Assembly (NCBI GenBank): GCA_016271365.2
Contig: CM057456.1
Coordinates: forward strand, 613,619,501-613,683,500
Direction of reading: 5' to 3'
Length of the DNA stretch: 64,000 bases
From: Neoceratodus forsteri
Lineage: Eukaryota; Chordata; Ceratodontiformes; Ceratodontidae
In this document: positions 50,940 through 60,451 of the stretch, piece by piece
Position numbering within the stretch: position 1 is the first letter of the stretch
Layout: each line of letters begins with the position of its first letter
Translations under genes and position numbers: made by a program
Notes under the pieces: generated by a model
What the model was told of the DNA's origin: nothing
The model's input: the letters and a program-made list of their open reading frames with translations, nothing else
The model's database searches: none

Positions 50940-52511
50940 GTGCTTAGGCTGAGGGGTGGGAGCAGGCCTGCCCACACCCCATCTGCCTCTCCCTCTGAAG
51001 AACCCCTCTGAGCATAAGCAGAGGAGGCCTGGGTTTGGTAAAAAGGCCTGTGAAAAGGCCTACCTCTACCCCTGGGGGCCTGCCTCTGAGGAGTGGCTTG
51101 CCGCTCCTTAGCCTGAGCACTCTTATAGGTAGTCCTATATTCATCCATTTTCTTCATATAATTCTCTGTCTGCTCCCCAAACAGAGAATTTCCAACCACA
51201 GGAAAATCCATAGCCTTAGTCTGGGTATCCTGTGACAAGCTAGTACACCTGAGCCAGGCCAACCTGCGAAAAGCTACAGACATAGCCATGACTCTAGAGG
51301 ATACATCATTAAAATCCACAGCAGCATGAAACTGCACCTTAGATGCCTCAATGCCATCAGCAGCCACCTGTTCCAGCTCACTAGCAAGCTGGCCAGAGGC
51401 CTGTTTGGCCAAGGCCATGACAGTGTCCCATCTAGATTTCTGATACCTTGCTACATAAGCCATGTAATTTGCTTGCCTGAGTCCCAAGGACGCTGCCATG
51501 TATTGTTTTTTAGCCATGGCATCAATCTTCCTGGAATCCTGTCAGGAGGATGTGAAGCCAAAGGAATATTAGCTTTATCACAGGCTGCAGCCTGAACCAC
51601 ATCGATGGCTGCATTGCTGTGAAAGGAATTCTGTATCACGACCTGACAGAGTGTACCTCCTGTCCATCTTTTTGTCCACAGGAGGCACAGAATTAGGAGT
51701 TTTAAAATCTTTATTGTCTGTTCCTAAATGATTTATGCAAGGGAATAGACAATCTCCTAGACTCTGGAATATCCATCATTTCTACAAAATCAGGTTCCTC
51801 TTGTTCATCCACAGCTTCCTCAATGGAAGTTGGAGGGTTTCAACAACTTTTTGTAAAACATAAAGTGAGAGGGGACTCAGAAAGCAAAGGGGAGATTCTA
51901 AAGGTCTGTCTGGGAGATGTCGGTTCAATGGCACACCCAGACCCTCAAAGTCACATTCATACTGTTCATAATCATCCTCCCCCTCCTCTGGTTCATAAAA
52001 TTCTTCAACAACATATTCCTGAACCGGTGGAACCGACCGAACCAACCTTTTACCAGACAGTGGCGGTTCGGACAGAACCGGAGAAAGTGACTGGACAATC
52101 TGAATAGCTCTTGCTATCTCTGCAGCAGTTGGAGAAGGAATTTTGGGCTCCACACCTGCTGATTTTCTTGTTTTCTTTACTGGAACTGGCTCCTCCGAGC
52201 CAGCTTTTACGTTTGCCCGAGGAAGTCTCGCCCTGGTCAGAGGGCACTCCCTCTGGTTTGGTTGGCACCAAACCGGGCTGGCCATCCGGGTCAGCGGACT
52301 TTTTGGCCTCTCATTCCCTGAGCCTGCTAACTCTCTTATCCAGGGTGGCTGCAGGGAAATTTTTACAAATCTGGCAGTCTGAATTGAGGTGGTCAAACCC
52401 CAGACAATATACACATGTGGTGTGTGGGTCAGCCTTGGCAAAGACTTCCCCACAGGCATCACAGTGTTGAAACCCAGTGGGCCCGGTTTTTCTTTTGGGT
52501 TTTTCAGACAT
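50940..52511 (-). pseudogene. D8: gag, frameshifted
   Basis: Start 'MSEKPKRKTGPTG' at 52511 with knuckles 'HCDACGEVF', 'TTCVYCLGFDHL', 'CQIC'. Then 'AEIARAIQIVQSLSPVLSEP' and the acidic 'EPEEGEDDYEQYECDFEG' are in frame 51782-52528. The distal block ('RQANYMAYVARYQKSRWD', 'SLFGEQTENYMKKMDEYRTT', 'PRGRGRPFHRPF') is in 50819-51517. Indels near 51540, 51900 and 52330 break it. The acidic domain is intact here, in contrast to D7. Confidence 0.87.
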
Positions 52512-52907
52512 AATGCCAGCCTAACCAAAAACTTGCCCTTTTAAACGGCAGTGCCAGGCAAGACACCCTTATCGGTTCCTAACCGTGTCACGGGTCTTGG
52601 AAAAAAACGTAATGAAATCCGTTTTTTTTAGAACCGATAAGAACCGGCGGGAACCGCACTCTAAAACCTTCAATTCAAGTTTTAAAACAAGCTGATCGGT
52701 TCAAAACCGAACCGATAACATTTACAAGTTCCACACAGAAAATAAACTTAAATTACTTACGATACCACAGACAGAGCTTGAACCGAACGGTTTTGCGGTT
52801 AAAATAATAATATTCTCGGTTGATTTGAACCGAGAAAACACTGTTTAAACCGAGAAATGAACCGAGCAGTAGGAGAAATCTCCGGGCGAGTGTTCAGTGG
52901 AGGAGTA

Positions 52908-53062
52908 AAGAATCTGACAGTTTAGGTTTGAAATAACCCAGACAGAGCTTCTCTAACCGAGCTCGCTCCAAGTTCCATTCTTAGAATGGGAGTTAACTCT
53001 TTCACCTCGGAGCAGTTCTAATGGTGGGACAAACTGCAATTGTCATAATATAGCAAGACTTC
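52908..53062 (-). repeat. D8 5' (right) inverted terminal repeat
   Basis: Counterpart of 47446-47600, with the matching hairpin CCATTCTTAGAATGGG (52975-52990) and the same element-specific GAAATAACCCAGACAGAG segment. Several single-base losses are visible against D5. Confidence 0.9.
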
Positions 53063-53074
53063 ATGTTGTTTGAA

Positions 53075-54130
53075 AGGACGCTTGCCTGATACCCAAGGAA
53101 GATGCCAGGTACCCTTTCTTGGCAAGAGAATCCACCTTCCTAGAATCCTTGTTAGGGGGGTGAGAGGCCAAGGGAATGCCAGCCTTCTCACAGGCTGCAG
53201 TTTGAACCACCCCTACATGGCTAAAATGGCTGGTTAAAAAGTCAGTACCAATGCCAGCCAGAAAGTACTTCCTGTCCATCTTCTTATCTAAAGGAGGGAC
53301 AGAACTAGGGATTTGGAGGATCTTTAAAGTCTGCTTCTTAAGGGACTTATGAATGGGAATCGAAAGTCCCTGGGATACGGGAAGCTCCATCATCTCCCTG
53401 TAATCCTCTTCCTCATCATCCTCCTGCCTGGCCTCTTATACAGAGAGCTGTAGGGTCTCAGCCACCTGCCTCATAAAAGCAAAATGGGAGGTGGCCCAGA
53501 GACAGGCCTGGGAAGGGATTCATACTGAGGATCAGTATCAGACCTCAGGGTCAATGAGTTCCCCTTCATCCTGTTCCCCTTCCTCCTCTTCATAGTCAGA
53601 AAAATAGTACTCCTCAGGATCAATGTGCCCTGAAGGAGTTGAACCGGTATCCAGAACTGTTGGCTGCCCAGATGGTACCTGCGACGGTTCGCCTAACCCA
53701 GATTGCAAAGACTGCACTATTCGGATGGCTTTTGCAATTTCAGCCAAGGTTGGAACCAAGACCGATTGTTTACACGGTTCTGAACCAGAGCGTTTGGCCT
53801 TCTTTGATGGTGCGGGTTCAGAAGCCGACTCCGAACGTCGTTTACCCGTAGACGGTGCACCCTGGCTTGAGAGGTCGGTTGTCGGATCCGAAGGTTCGGT
53901 TGAACCGGAACCGGCCTCAGCAGTCTTATCCATTTTTACCTTCAGTTTACTGAGGCGCCTGTCTAAAGTAGACTGAGGGAAATTCTTACAAATATCACAG
54001 TCTGTAAGTGGTTAAAACCCAAACAGTACAGACAAACCAAATGTGGATCAACTTTTGCAAATTGCTCCCCACACTCGGTACAATGCTGAAACCCAGTGGG
54101 ACCAGTTTTTCTCTTGGGTTTCTGTGACAT
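53075..54130 (-). pseudogene. D6: gag, N-terminal and central part right of D8
   Basis: Start 'MSQKPKRKTGPTG' at 54130, knuckles 'HCTECGEQF', 'LYCLGFNHL', then a slip. Frame 53538-53933 ('PSDPTTDLSSQGAPSTGKRR', 'AEIAKAIRIVQSL', acidic 'YEEEEGEQDEGE') and frame 53061-53393 ('LPVSQGLSIPIHKSLKKQTL', 'HVGVVQTAACEKAGIPLA', 'DSRKVDSLAKKGYLASSLGI') follow. The last residues 'IRQA' meet D8, and the protein resumes 'YMAHASRYQKS' at 47400. Confidence 0.85.
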
Positions 54131-54613
54131 AACCCTTAAAATTTGGAGCTTAACCCAGTGGCTTAGTTAGGCCGGTTAAGCAAGAAACAAATATCTACTT
54201 TATTCAGAGTGGCTTAGCTAGGCCAGGATAAAGAAATTAATAAAATTACCCCTGAAGGCTTAGTTAGGCCAGGTAATAGAGAAACAAAGCCCAAACCGGC
54301 CAACGGTTTAGCACCAGACAAAAATGAACCGACAGCCCCCGGTTTTGGTCAGGACTTTGCACCGGATCCCAATACAATTAATTTACAGAAAAAGAAAAGG
54401 GGAAAATAGAAGTTTGGCCCTCTCATGGTCACGGAACCAATCGGAAGCCGAACACTTACCCAACCTAGGAGCGTACTCTATACCAAAGACAGTGGTTTGA
54501 GAACGTTTTTAAAATAAAACAACAAAGCGGTTGAAATTGAACCGACGAAGCTCAGCAAGATGAAGGCAGCGAGGAGAAATCTCCATGACGTCTTCACTGG
54601 TGAGCGGAGTAAA
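54131..54613 (-). promoter_or_regulatory. D6 5' UTR / leader
   Basis: Non-coding. It contains three imperfect direct repeats of 'GGCTTAGTTAGGCC' type (about 54160-54275: 'GTGGCTTAGTTAGGCCGG', 'GTGGCTTAGCTAGGCCAGG', 'AGGCTTAGTTAGGCCAGG'), absent from the leaders of D3, D5 and D7, and the GAGGAGAAATCTCC box before the ITR. Regulatory role inferred from position only. Confidence 0.45.
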
Positions 54614-54768
54614 GAATCTGATCAGTTACTAGAATGTACCGAGGACAGTGGTTTGAAAACTGAGCTCGAGCTCAACGTTCTATGCATTTGCACAGAGTTA
54701 ACTCTTTGTTTTCCAGGGTAGTTGAAACGGTCGGTCTAACTACATATTGTCAGAATACAGCAAGACTT
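54614..54768 (-). repeat. D6 5' (right) inverted terminal repeat
   Basis: Counterpart of 33155-33307; shares GAATCTGATCAGTTACTAGA, GAGGACAGTGGTTTGAAAAC and the CTATGCATTTGCA hairpin region, with more mismatches than the ITR pairs of D3 or D5, in line with D6 being older than its inserts. Confidence 0.88.
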
Positions 54769-54781
54769 CATGTTGTTTGAA

Positions 54782-55600
54782 TAGGTTTTTTTTGCCATTT
54801 GGCTCTACATATTGAGGTGGGCAATTTTGAGTATGTTACTACCATTAGGGGGGAGATCCAGACTATCAAATTTACAGGAAAGAGGGCCAGGATTGGGGTG
54901 AACAGAACCTGAAAGTTGCAGGAGGTGCAAGATAAGCCTTCTGTGCCTGTAGGAGAAGGGGCACAAGATTCTAGAAAACCTGGGGGAGGATGGGAGATTA
55001 CATAAGTATGATGGCCTCTGACGAGGGAGTGACAGTTGATATAGCCATCCAAGCAGAGGGAGAAACCGTCGACTGGATTACTGAAGTGTAAAGGATACCA
55101 CTTGGGCTGGGGTGGGCAAATGGGGAGACTTGGGGAGCAAAGATCTGAGGTGACTGTTGATAGTATCCAGAACATTAAGGGTACGCTCGGGGGGTCTTGT
55201 GAAAACATACAGCGCAGGCCTGTTGGGGAAATAGCTAATAAAAGGATTCCAAGAAGTAGTATAAGCCTAGCCATGTTCAATTCAGAGTGAGACCAGATGG
55301 CGAAATGCTGTGGGGAGTAAAGAGGGAGAGAAATGAAGACCCACTGGACTGTTACCTGTGTTGCAAACACATGGGAGCAAGAGGGACACGGTGGGATAAG
55401 CTAGTGGGGCCAGCTCAGACAACCATGTGTGGGGAGTGAGGGTGACCCAGTAGAACGAGGCATGGCAGGAGCAGGGATCATGTAGCCAGAATCACAGAAA
55501 ATGTGGGTCATAAGGTCCCAGATATAACCAAGTACTACTGGGCACTACAGCTATTAAATATCTCCTAATAACGAGGTGCTGGGGTAACTGACCCCCCTCT
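54782..55600 (-). pseudogene. L2-like LINE 5' part: ORF2 N-terminus
   Basis: The minus strand near 54790-54920 reads 'LSGSVHPNPGPLSCKFDSL' and then 'NILKIAHLNM', the 'HPNPGP' and first endonuclease motifs that open L2-group ORF2. D6 is inserted directly after, and the protein resumes at 33108 with 'KFDIIALTET'. The 200-codon frame 54768-55370 is in a different phase over much of this and looks partly spurious. Sequence to about 55600 is presumed 5' UTR/ORF1 region. Confidence 0.75.
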
Positions 55601-57130
55601 AGGATATGTTCCAGAGTGGGTAACAATCAAACAAAACCTATGTACTACAGTGGACACCAATTTAACAGCTCTCCTATTCAGTCCAGTCCCCAAATCCTTA
55701 AAGGGCACACTATTGACCTGCATTCAAGGACACACAAAAGCCCTGAACCATACAAGAGCCCCTTCAACAGAAGTACCGAACAACCTTTCTGGGGGAATGG
55801 CAGCCTACTGATAGCAAGGGTTACAGACCAGTGGCCACACTAGAAGAAAGAGGGATTCAAAAAGTCCAAGTTGTTCTTCATGTAGATGGCTTCATTCCTT
55901 TCAGAACCTTACAGTGAAGTTATAATTTTTTACCTACAGATGCATTTCAATGCACCTAACTCTAACATGTCATCTCCCAACACTGGAGTTCCCGATCCCT
56001 AAGAATGCAACACTCATAATGGGAAACATTACTTACCCAACTTCAAAATCCTACACCCATTTCAACATGGGATAACCTGTCAGTAGCCAAGCTATATTTA
56101 TTTATTTATTTTTTATTTTAGTCTTTGGTAACCGGGTAAGGCCCACTAGGCACAAGTGCCTGTTTTCAGGGGCGACCTGGGAACACTGGGCTGTTAAATG
56201 ACTTGCTCAGAGTCATACAGTATGCAAGTGGAGGTTGTGAGAATCAAACTCAGGTCTAGTCTGCTGGATGTACCAAGCTCGTTCACACTTCATTCCTCTA
56301 ACCTCTAGGCTATACTGCCAGCCCATGAGGAGGCCACTGAAACAAAAGACTGGTGGAGCAAAGAACCAGGAATAAACACTATGAACTGGGACTTGAACAA
56401 GATATGGACATTTTCCAGACAAGCCACCCCTCTAGGAGATCTAAAAATTCAACAGTTCAAGATCCTTAGTAATATATATTATACTCCACAAAAAACTGCA
56501 TAAAATGAAAATAATACATACAGCAAAATGCTACAAATGTGACCACCCTGAAGGATCCCTAATTCGCGTATTGTGGCAGTGTCCCCTGATTCAGATGTTC
56601 TGGCAAGAAATTAAATCCAAACTGAACCATGCTGGACTACAAAGAGCTGAAGGTTGCATAGTGGAAAACGTGGGCCACTCCAGGGCTGCAGCAAGCTGTC
56701 AACATGTAATATACCTAGTGGCTAACATGGCTAAATGATTACTGCTACATCTGTGGCTACACAAACGCCCACCAACCTATAGGGAATGGTTCTCAGACAT
56801 ACTAGAACACCTTCTGCTGGAAAAGCTGGCCAATGCTCTGAGGAATGCCAAACAGGCCTAGCTAAGGAAATACGGTCAACTGGATCCACTGATCACCATT
56901 CCAGATGAACAGCAACTGAAAACCTACAAAAATAGTTATTCCACCCCCCCAAACATCTGAAATAACCAGCTGATATTTGCAAATTCTGATGAATTTTCTA
57001 CCCAGAGTCAACTCACTACATCCACGGGCAATATGCATACCAAGATTTACTATTATAGGTACAAGGTTATCACTTTACTTTCCTATACCGAGGCCTGATT
57101 GGCCAAGAGGGGAAAAAGTATTAATTTTTC
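55600..57130 (+). pseudogene. L1-like LINE, C-terminal part of ORF2
   Basis: The plus strand near 56480-56640 reads 'TPQKLHKMKIIHTAKCYKCD' and 'LIRVLWQCPLIQMFWQEI', the Cys-rich C-terminal segment typical of L1/Tx1-type ORF2 (CxxC, W.CP.I..FW). It is the continuation of the RT fragment at 27850-28669, separated by the 27-kb L2/D6 pile. Stops are frequent. The 3' end near 57130 meets the D9 YR. Confidence 0.72.
56090..56325 (-). mobile_element. MIR/CORE-like SINE, minus orientation
   Basis: 'TAAATGACTTGCTCAGAGTC', 'ATACAG', 'GAATCAAACTCAGGTCTAGT' and 'CTCTAACCTCTAGGCTATAC' follow the layout of a CORE-type tRNA SINE read in reverse (compare the MIR 'ACTTGCCCAAGGTCACACAG..GGATTCGAACCC' order). 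A TTTATTTATTTATTTT tail lies at the left. It interrupts the L1-like LINE. Family name is by resemblance only. Confidence 0.65.
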
Positions 57131-57169
57131 TCTTACAAACATACTAATATACAAATTTTTCTCTCGTTA

Positions 57170-58034
57170 AACTCAAAGGTAGAAGGGATGTCTCTTGCAG
57201 CTGTCCCTCTGGTGGAGTGGGCCCTAAGCCCCTGAGGGGGCTGTTTGCCCAGTTTATCATAACAGAACTGGATACCTGCCACAATCCACCTTGCTATGGA
57301 TCTCTTGGTGGCAGGCTTACTTTTCCCCACCTCTCCATAAGTCAGAAAAAGTTGGGTTCTGTCCCCTCTGTGACTTTTTGTATGCTCTAGATAGTAGCTG
57401 ATAGCTCTTTTAACATCCAAGCTATGCAGTCTACACTCACCTGATGAGGAATGATCAGTAAAGAAGACTGGTAGTGTGATGGACTGATTAATGTGAAAGT
57501 CAGAAACCACCTTAGGAAGAAATTTGCTGTTGGTCCTAAGGACCACCTTGTCCCTATGAAAAGCCACATAGTCAGTCTCCATGGACAAGGCCTGAATCTC
57601 ACTGATTCTTCTGGCAGAGGTAATGGCAACTAGGAACACAGTCTTCCAAGTTCCATATTTAAGATCAGCTGATGACATGGACTCAAAAGGTGGTTGCATA
57701 AGTTGTGCTATGCAAATGTTCAAATCCAACACTGGAGTAGGAGTTCTATGAGGGGGGGTGCAAATGTAGCAGCCCTTTAAAGAATTTTCTAAACACAGAA
57801 TTGGAGGCCAGAGATGATGCCTTACCTGCTGACAGGTAAGCAGAGACCACAGCTACAGTAGATGCACCTTCAATGTTGAGGGCCTTAGGCCCAGAGAATA
57901 AGAATGGACTAGGTTATCCAAGACCACAGGCAATCCTGAGAGACTGGAGGTTCGGGTACAGGATCCTGCCCTGGGATCAAGTTAGCAAATTGTGCCTCCT
58001 GGGGAGGCTGACTGGCTTGGCTACTGATAGCGCC
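57170..58034 (-). pseudogene. D9: DIRS tyrosine recombinase fragment
   Basis: Frame 57133-57732 reads 'LNICIAQLMQPPFESMSSAD', box A 'TSARRISEIQALS', 'FLTYGEVGKSKPATKRSI' and 'LRAHSTRGTAA', then leaves DIRS sequence at about 57170, so the Tyr segment is lost at the LINE junction. To the right the N-terminal part is fragmentary (about 57760-57870), and at 57930-58030 the overlap with the Dam-like region appears. D10 is inserted at 58035 in the same orientation. Confidence 0.83.
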
Positions 58035-58079
58035 AGAAGAAAAAATTACTCACCATAGTAATGTTGTTTCTTCTAATGG

Positions 58080-58235
58080 AGTCTTGCTGTATTCTGACTA
58101 TATGCAGTTGGCCTCAGCACTCAAACTGCTCCAGAGAGTAAGAGGTTAATTCTATGCCAGGGCATAGAACGTTGAGCTCGAGGTCAGTTTTCAAATCTCT
58201 ATCTGTGGTACATTTCAGTGTAACCATCAGATTCT
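58080..58235 (+). repeat. D10 3' (left) inverted terminal repeat
   Basis: TCTTGCTGTATTCTGACTAT onward, with CTGCTCCAGAG, the hairpin CTATGCCAGGGCATAG and GAACGTTGAGCTCGAGGTCA. The partner lies outside the window, so it is identified by likeness to D3 and the mini-DIRS. Confidence 0.82.
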
Positions 58236-58508
58236 TACGAGCAAAAACTAACTAACTAGAATCAAGGAAATTGTTTTAATTTTAGGTCCAAAAAGGCCAC
58301 AAAGCTTGGGTCCAAAAGACTCAAGTCACGAACCCAAGAAGAAACAAAGTAGATAGTGAATTAAATATATAACAATAACAAAAGAACAACAACAACCCCA
58401 CCCTAAGTAAAGGGAGGGGTGCAAGGTACACCCCTGAGGTGCAACACTGTACCTGCCAACGCACAACCCAAAAAACTAGGTTCTGAGAGGGGAGGCAGGG
58501 AGAGAGGT

Positions 58509-58609
58509 CAGAATACAGCAAGACTCCATTAGAAAAAACAACATTACTATGGTGAGTAATTTTTTCTTCAAACAACATGAAATCTTGCTGTATTCTGACT
58601 ATATGCAGA
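58509..58609 (+). repeat. D10 internal complementary region
   Basis: CAGAATACAGCAAGACTCC through AACATTACTATGGTGAGTAAT and CAAACAACATGAAATCTTGC to TCTGACTATATGCAG. It matches its own left terminus (CACCATAGTAATG; D3 has CACCTTAGTAATT). Confidence 0.9.
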
Positions 58610-58651
58610 CTACCAAGCAGTTCCCCTTCAAGAAGGAGGGGACACAGAACC

Positions 58652-59797
58652 TTATGTTGGCAATAGGCTCAGCAACACTGCTGTACCAAACCAAGCATCG
58701 CTCCTAGTCTGGATGTCCAGAGAGTAATGCTTGGTGAATGTATGGACTGTTTTCCAGGTGGCTGCTTTACATATTTCTACCAAGGGGATATCCCTAGCAG
58801 CTGCAAGGAAGGCAGCTGTACTTCTAGTCGAGTGGGCCCTCAGACCTGAAGGAGGTTCTTTGCCCAATTTGGAATAGCAGAATTGGATACAAGAGACAAT
58901 CCACCTGGCAAAAGTCATTTTAGTGGCAGGTTTACCTTTTCCCACTTCTCCGTAAGTCAGAAATAGCTGAAGACAATCCTTCCTATGTGCCTTAGTATGC
59001 TCTATGTAATAGCTAAGAGCCCTTTTCACATCCAGATTGTGCAATCTTCTCTCCCCTGAGGAACAATGGTCAGTGAAAAACACAGGTAAAGACATAGATT
59101 GGTTCAGATTAAATCTGATACCACTTTAGGTAGAAATTTTCTATTTGTCCTGAGGACCACCTTGTCCCTATGAAAGGAAATGAAGTCAGGTTCTACTGAC
59201 ATTGCCTATAATTCACTGATCCTCCTGGCAGGAGTAATAGCTACCAAGAACACAGTTTTCCAAGTCAAGTACTTAAGCTCGACAGGGCTCAAAAGGTGAC
59301 TGCATATGCTGTGCAGTGCAGACATTCAGATCCCAAGCTGGGGTAGGCTCTCTAAAAGGTGGGTTAATGTGGACCAAGCCTTTGAAGAACTTACTGAAAA
59401 CAGGATGGGATGCCAGGGAAGATCCCTTCCCTGCAGAAAGAAAAGCAGTAGCTAAATGAACTTTAAGGGTCGCAGGCCTAAGGTCTAAGCTATTAAGATA
59501 AACCAAATTATCCAAGGTCGTGGCAATACCTGCAGCCTCCGGCTGTATACCTCTGTGAGAATACCAAATAGTGAACCTTTTCCATATGGAGTTATAAGTT
59601 TTCCTGGTAGAAGGTTTCCAAGAAACCTTCAAAATATCCATAACCCCCTGAGAAAGATGCAGGCCTGCATATTCTAACTGTTCAAGAACCAGGCTTTGAG
59701 ACTGGAGATTGGGATACCAAATCCTCCCTTGAGAAGAGGTTAACAAATTGTGTCTCCTGGGTAGAGACAGGGGGACTGACGCTGCTAGAGACAACAA
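58652..59797 (-). pseudogene. D10: tyrosine recombinase, frameshifted
   Basis: Frame 58652-59095 has 'LFLTYGEVGKGKPATKMTF', 'LRAHSTRSTAAF' (HxxR kept, Gly changed to Ser) and 'HTFTKHYSLDIQTRSDAW'. Frame 59273-59797 has 'GVMDILKVSWKPSTRKTYNS' and 'LRPATLKVHLATAFLSAGKG'. Box A lies between them in a broken stretch (59100-59270). Not expressible as one protein. Confidence 0.86.
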
Positions 59798-60427
59798 GAG
59801 AGGCTACCAGGATTGTCTGGCTCAGTCTGAGACCACTAGAATCACTGTGCAGGGTTCAGACCTGATCTTGATCAGGACTCTGAATAGTAGAGGAAAGGCA
59901 TAAAGAAACCTGCCTGTCCAATCTAATAGGAGAGCATCCAGAGGAACAGTCCCTAGGACTGGAGGTCAGCAGCAAAGCAGAGAGGAAGTTGATAACTGTC
60001 TGGGGCTGCAAAGAGATCTATCTCTGGAGTGCCCCATCTGGTGAAGATGACTTTCAGGATATGAGGGTTCAGGGTCCATTCGTGATGGCCCTGGGATATT
60101 CTGCTCAAAGCATCTGCCAGCACATTGTCCTTCCCTGGAAGATGAACTGCTGTCAGGGAAGCTTGGAGAGAGGAAGCTAGAGACCACAGTTTCATGGCTT
60201 CTGTGCACAAGGCTGTAGACCGAGTGCCTCCCTGCTTGCTTATGTACCACATTGTGGTGGTGGTGTCTGTCCTGACTTGCACCATTTTGCCTTTGACTGA
60301 CTCCTAGAAAGCCTGGAGGGCTAGGAACACAGCTCTGAGTTCCAGGAGACTGATGTGAAGGAGAGACTCTTGCTGTGACCAAATTCCCTGTGCAATGAAG
60401 AGTCCCCAGATGGGCTCCCCAACCCAA
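59798..60427 (-). pseudogene. D10: RNase H and Dam-like region
   Basis: Frame 59953-60285 reads 'VQVRTDTTTTMWYISKQGGT', 'DNVLADALSRISQGHHEW' and 'PEIDLFAAPDSYQLPLCF'. One RNase H position, usually Asn in 'RTDNTTT', is Thr. The Dam-like portion at 59800-59950 is shortened and broken. The N-terminal RNase H ('LLELRAVFLAL') is in frame 60304-61365, next to a GA-repeat expansion. Confidence 0.8.
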
Positions 60428-60451
60428 GAGAGAGAGAGAGAGAGAGAGAGG
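60428..60451. repeat. (GA)n microsatellite expansion inside RNase H
   Basis: About 12 GA units. On the minus strand it encodes Ser-Leu repeats ('TSLSLSLSLSLG') directly after the first catalytic Asp region, where other copies read 'TDASLLGWGA'. Confidence 0.9.

Larger units (their letters stand above)
47401..53074 (-). mobile_element. D8: nearly complete DIRS-like element (about 5,670 bp) inside D6 gag
   Basis: Left end GAAAAAATTACTCACC, right end ACTTCATGTTGTTTGAA, ITRs 47446-47600 and 52908-53062, ICR 47872-47971. ATATTATGAC subfamily, very close to D5 in coding sequence. Flanked by D6 gag coding sequence on both sides and inserted in the same orientation. Confidence 0.92.
33109..54781 (-). 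mobile_element. D6: DIRS-like element spread over 21.7 kb by nested insertions
   Basis: The outer ends are AAAGAAAAAATTACTTACC (33109) and ACTTCATGTTGTTTGAA (54781). The ITRs 33155-33307 and 54614-54768 match, both ending at the private CTGATCAG segment. The ICR is at 37929-38030. After removing D7, D8, a SINE and a 4.4-kb block from its 3' UTR, about 5.7 kb of DIRS sequence remains. It is inserted in the endonuclease of the L2-like LINE just after its first motif. Confidence 0.9.

Noticed and set aside
54768..55370. 200-codon frame with a hydrophobic N-terminus that looks like a signal peptide
   Set aside because: The same DNA in another phase gives the 'HPNPGP' and 'KIAHLN' motifs of the L2-like LINE ORF2; the hydrophobic stretch is probably incidental.
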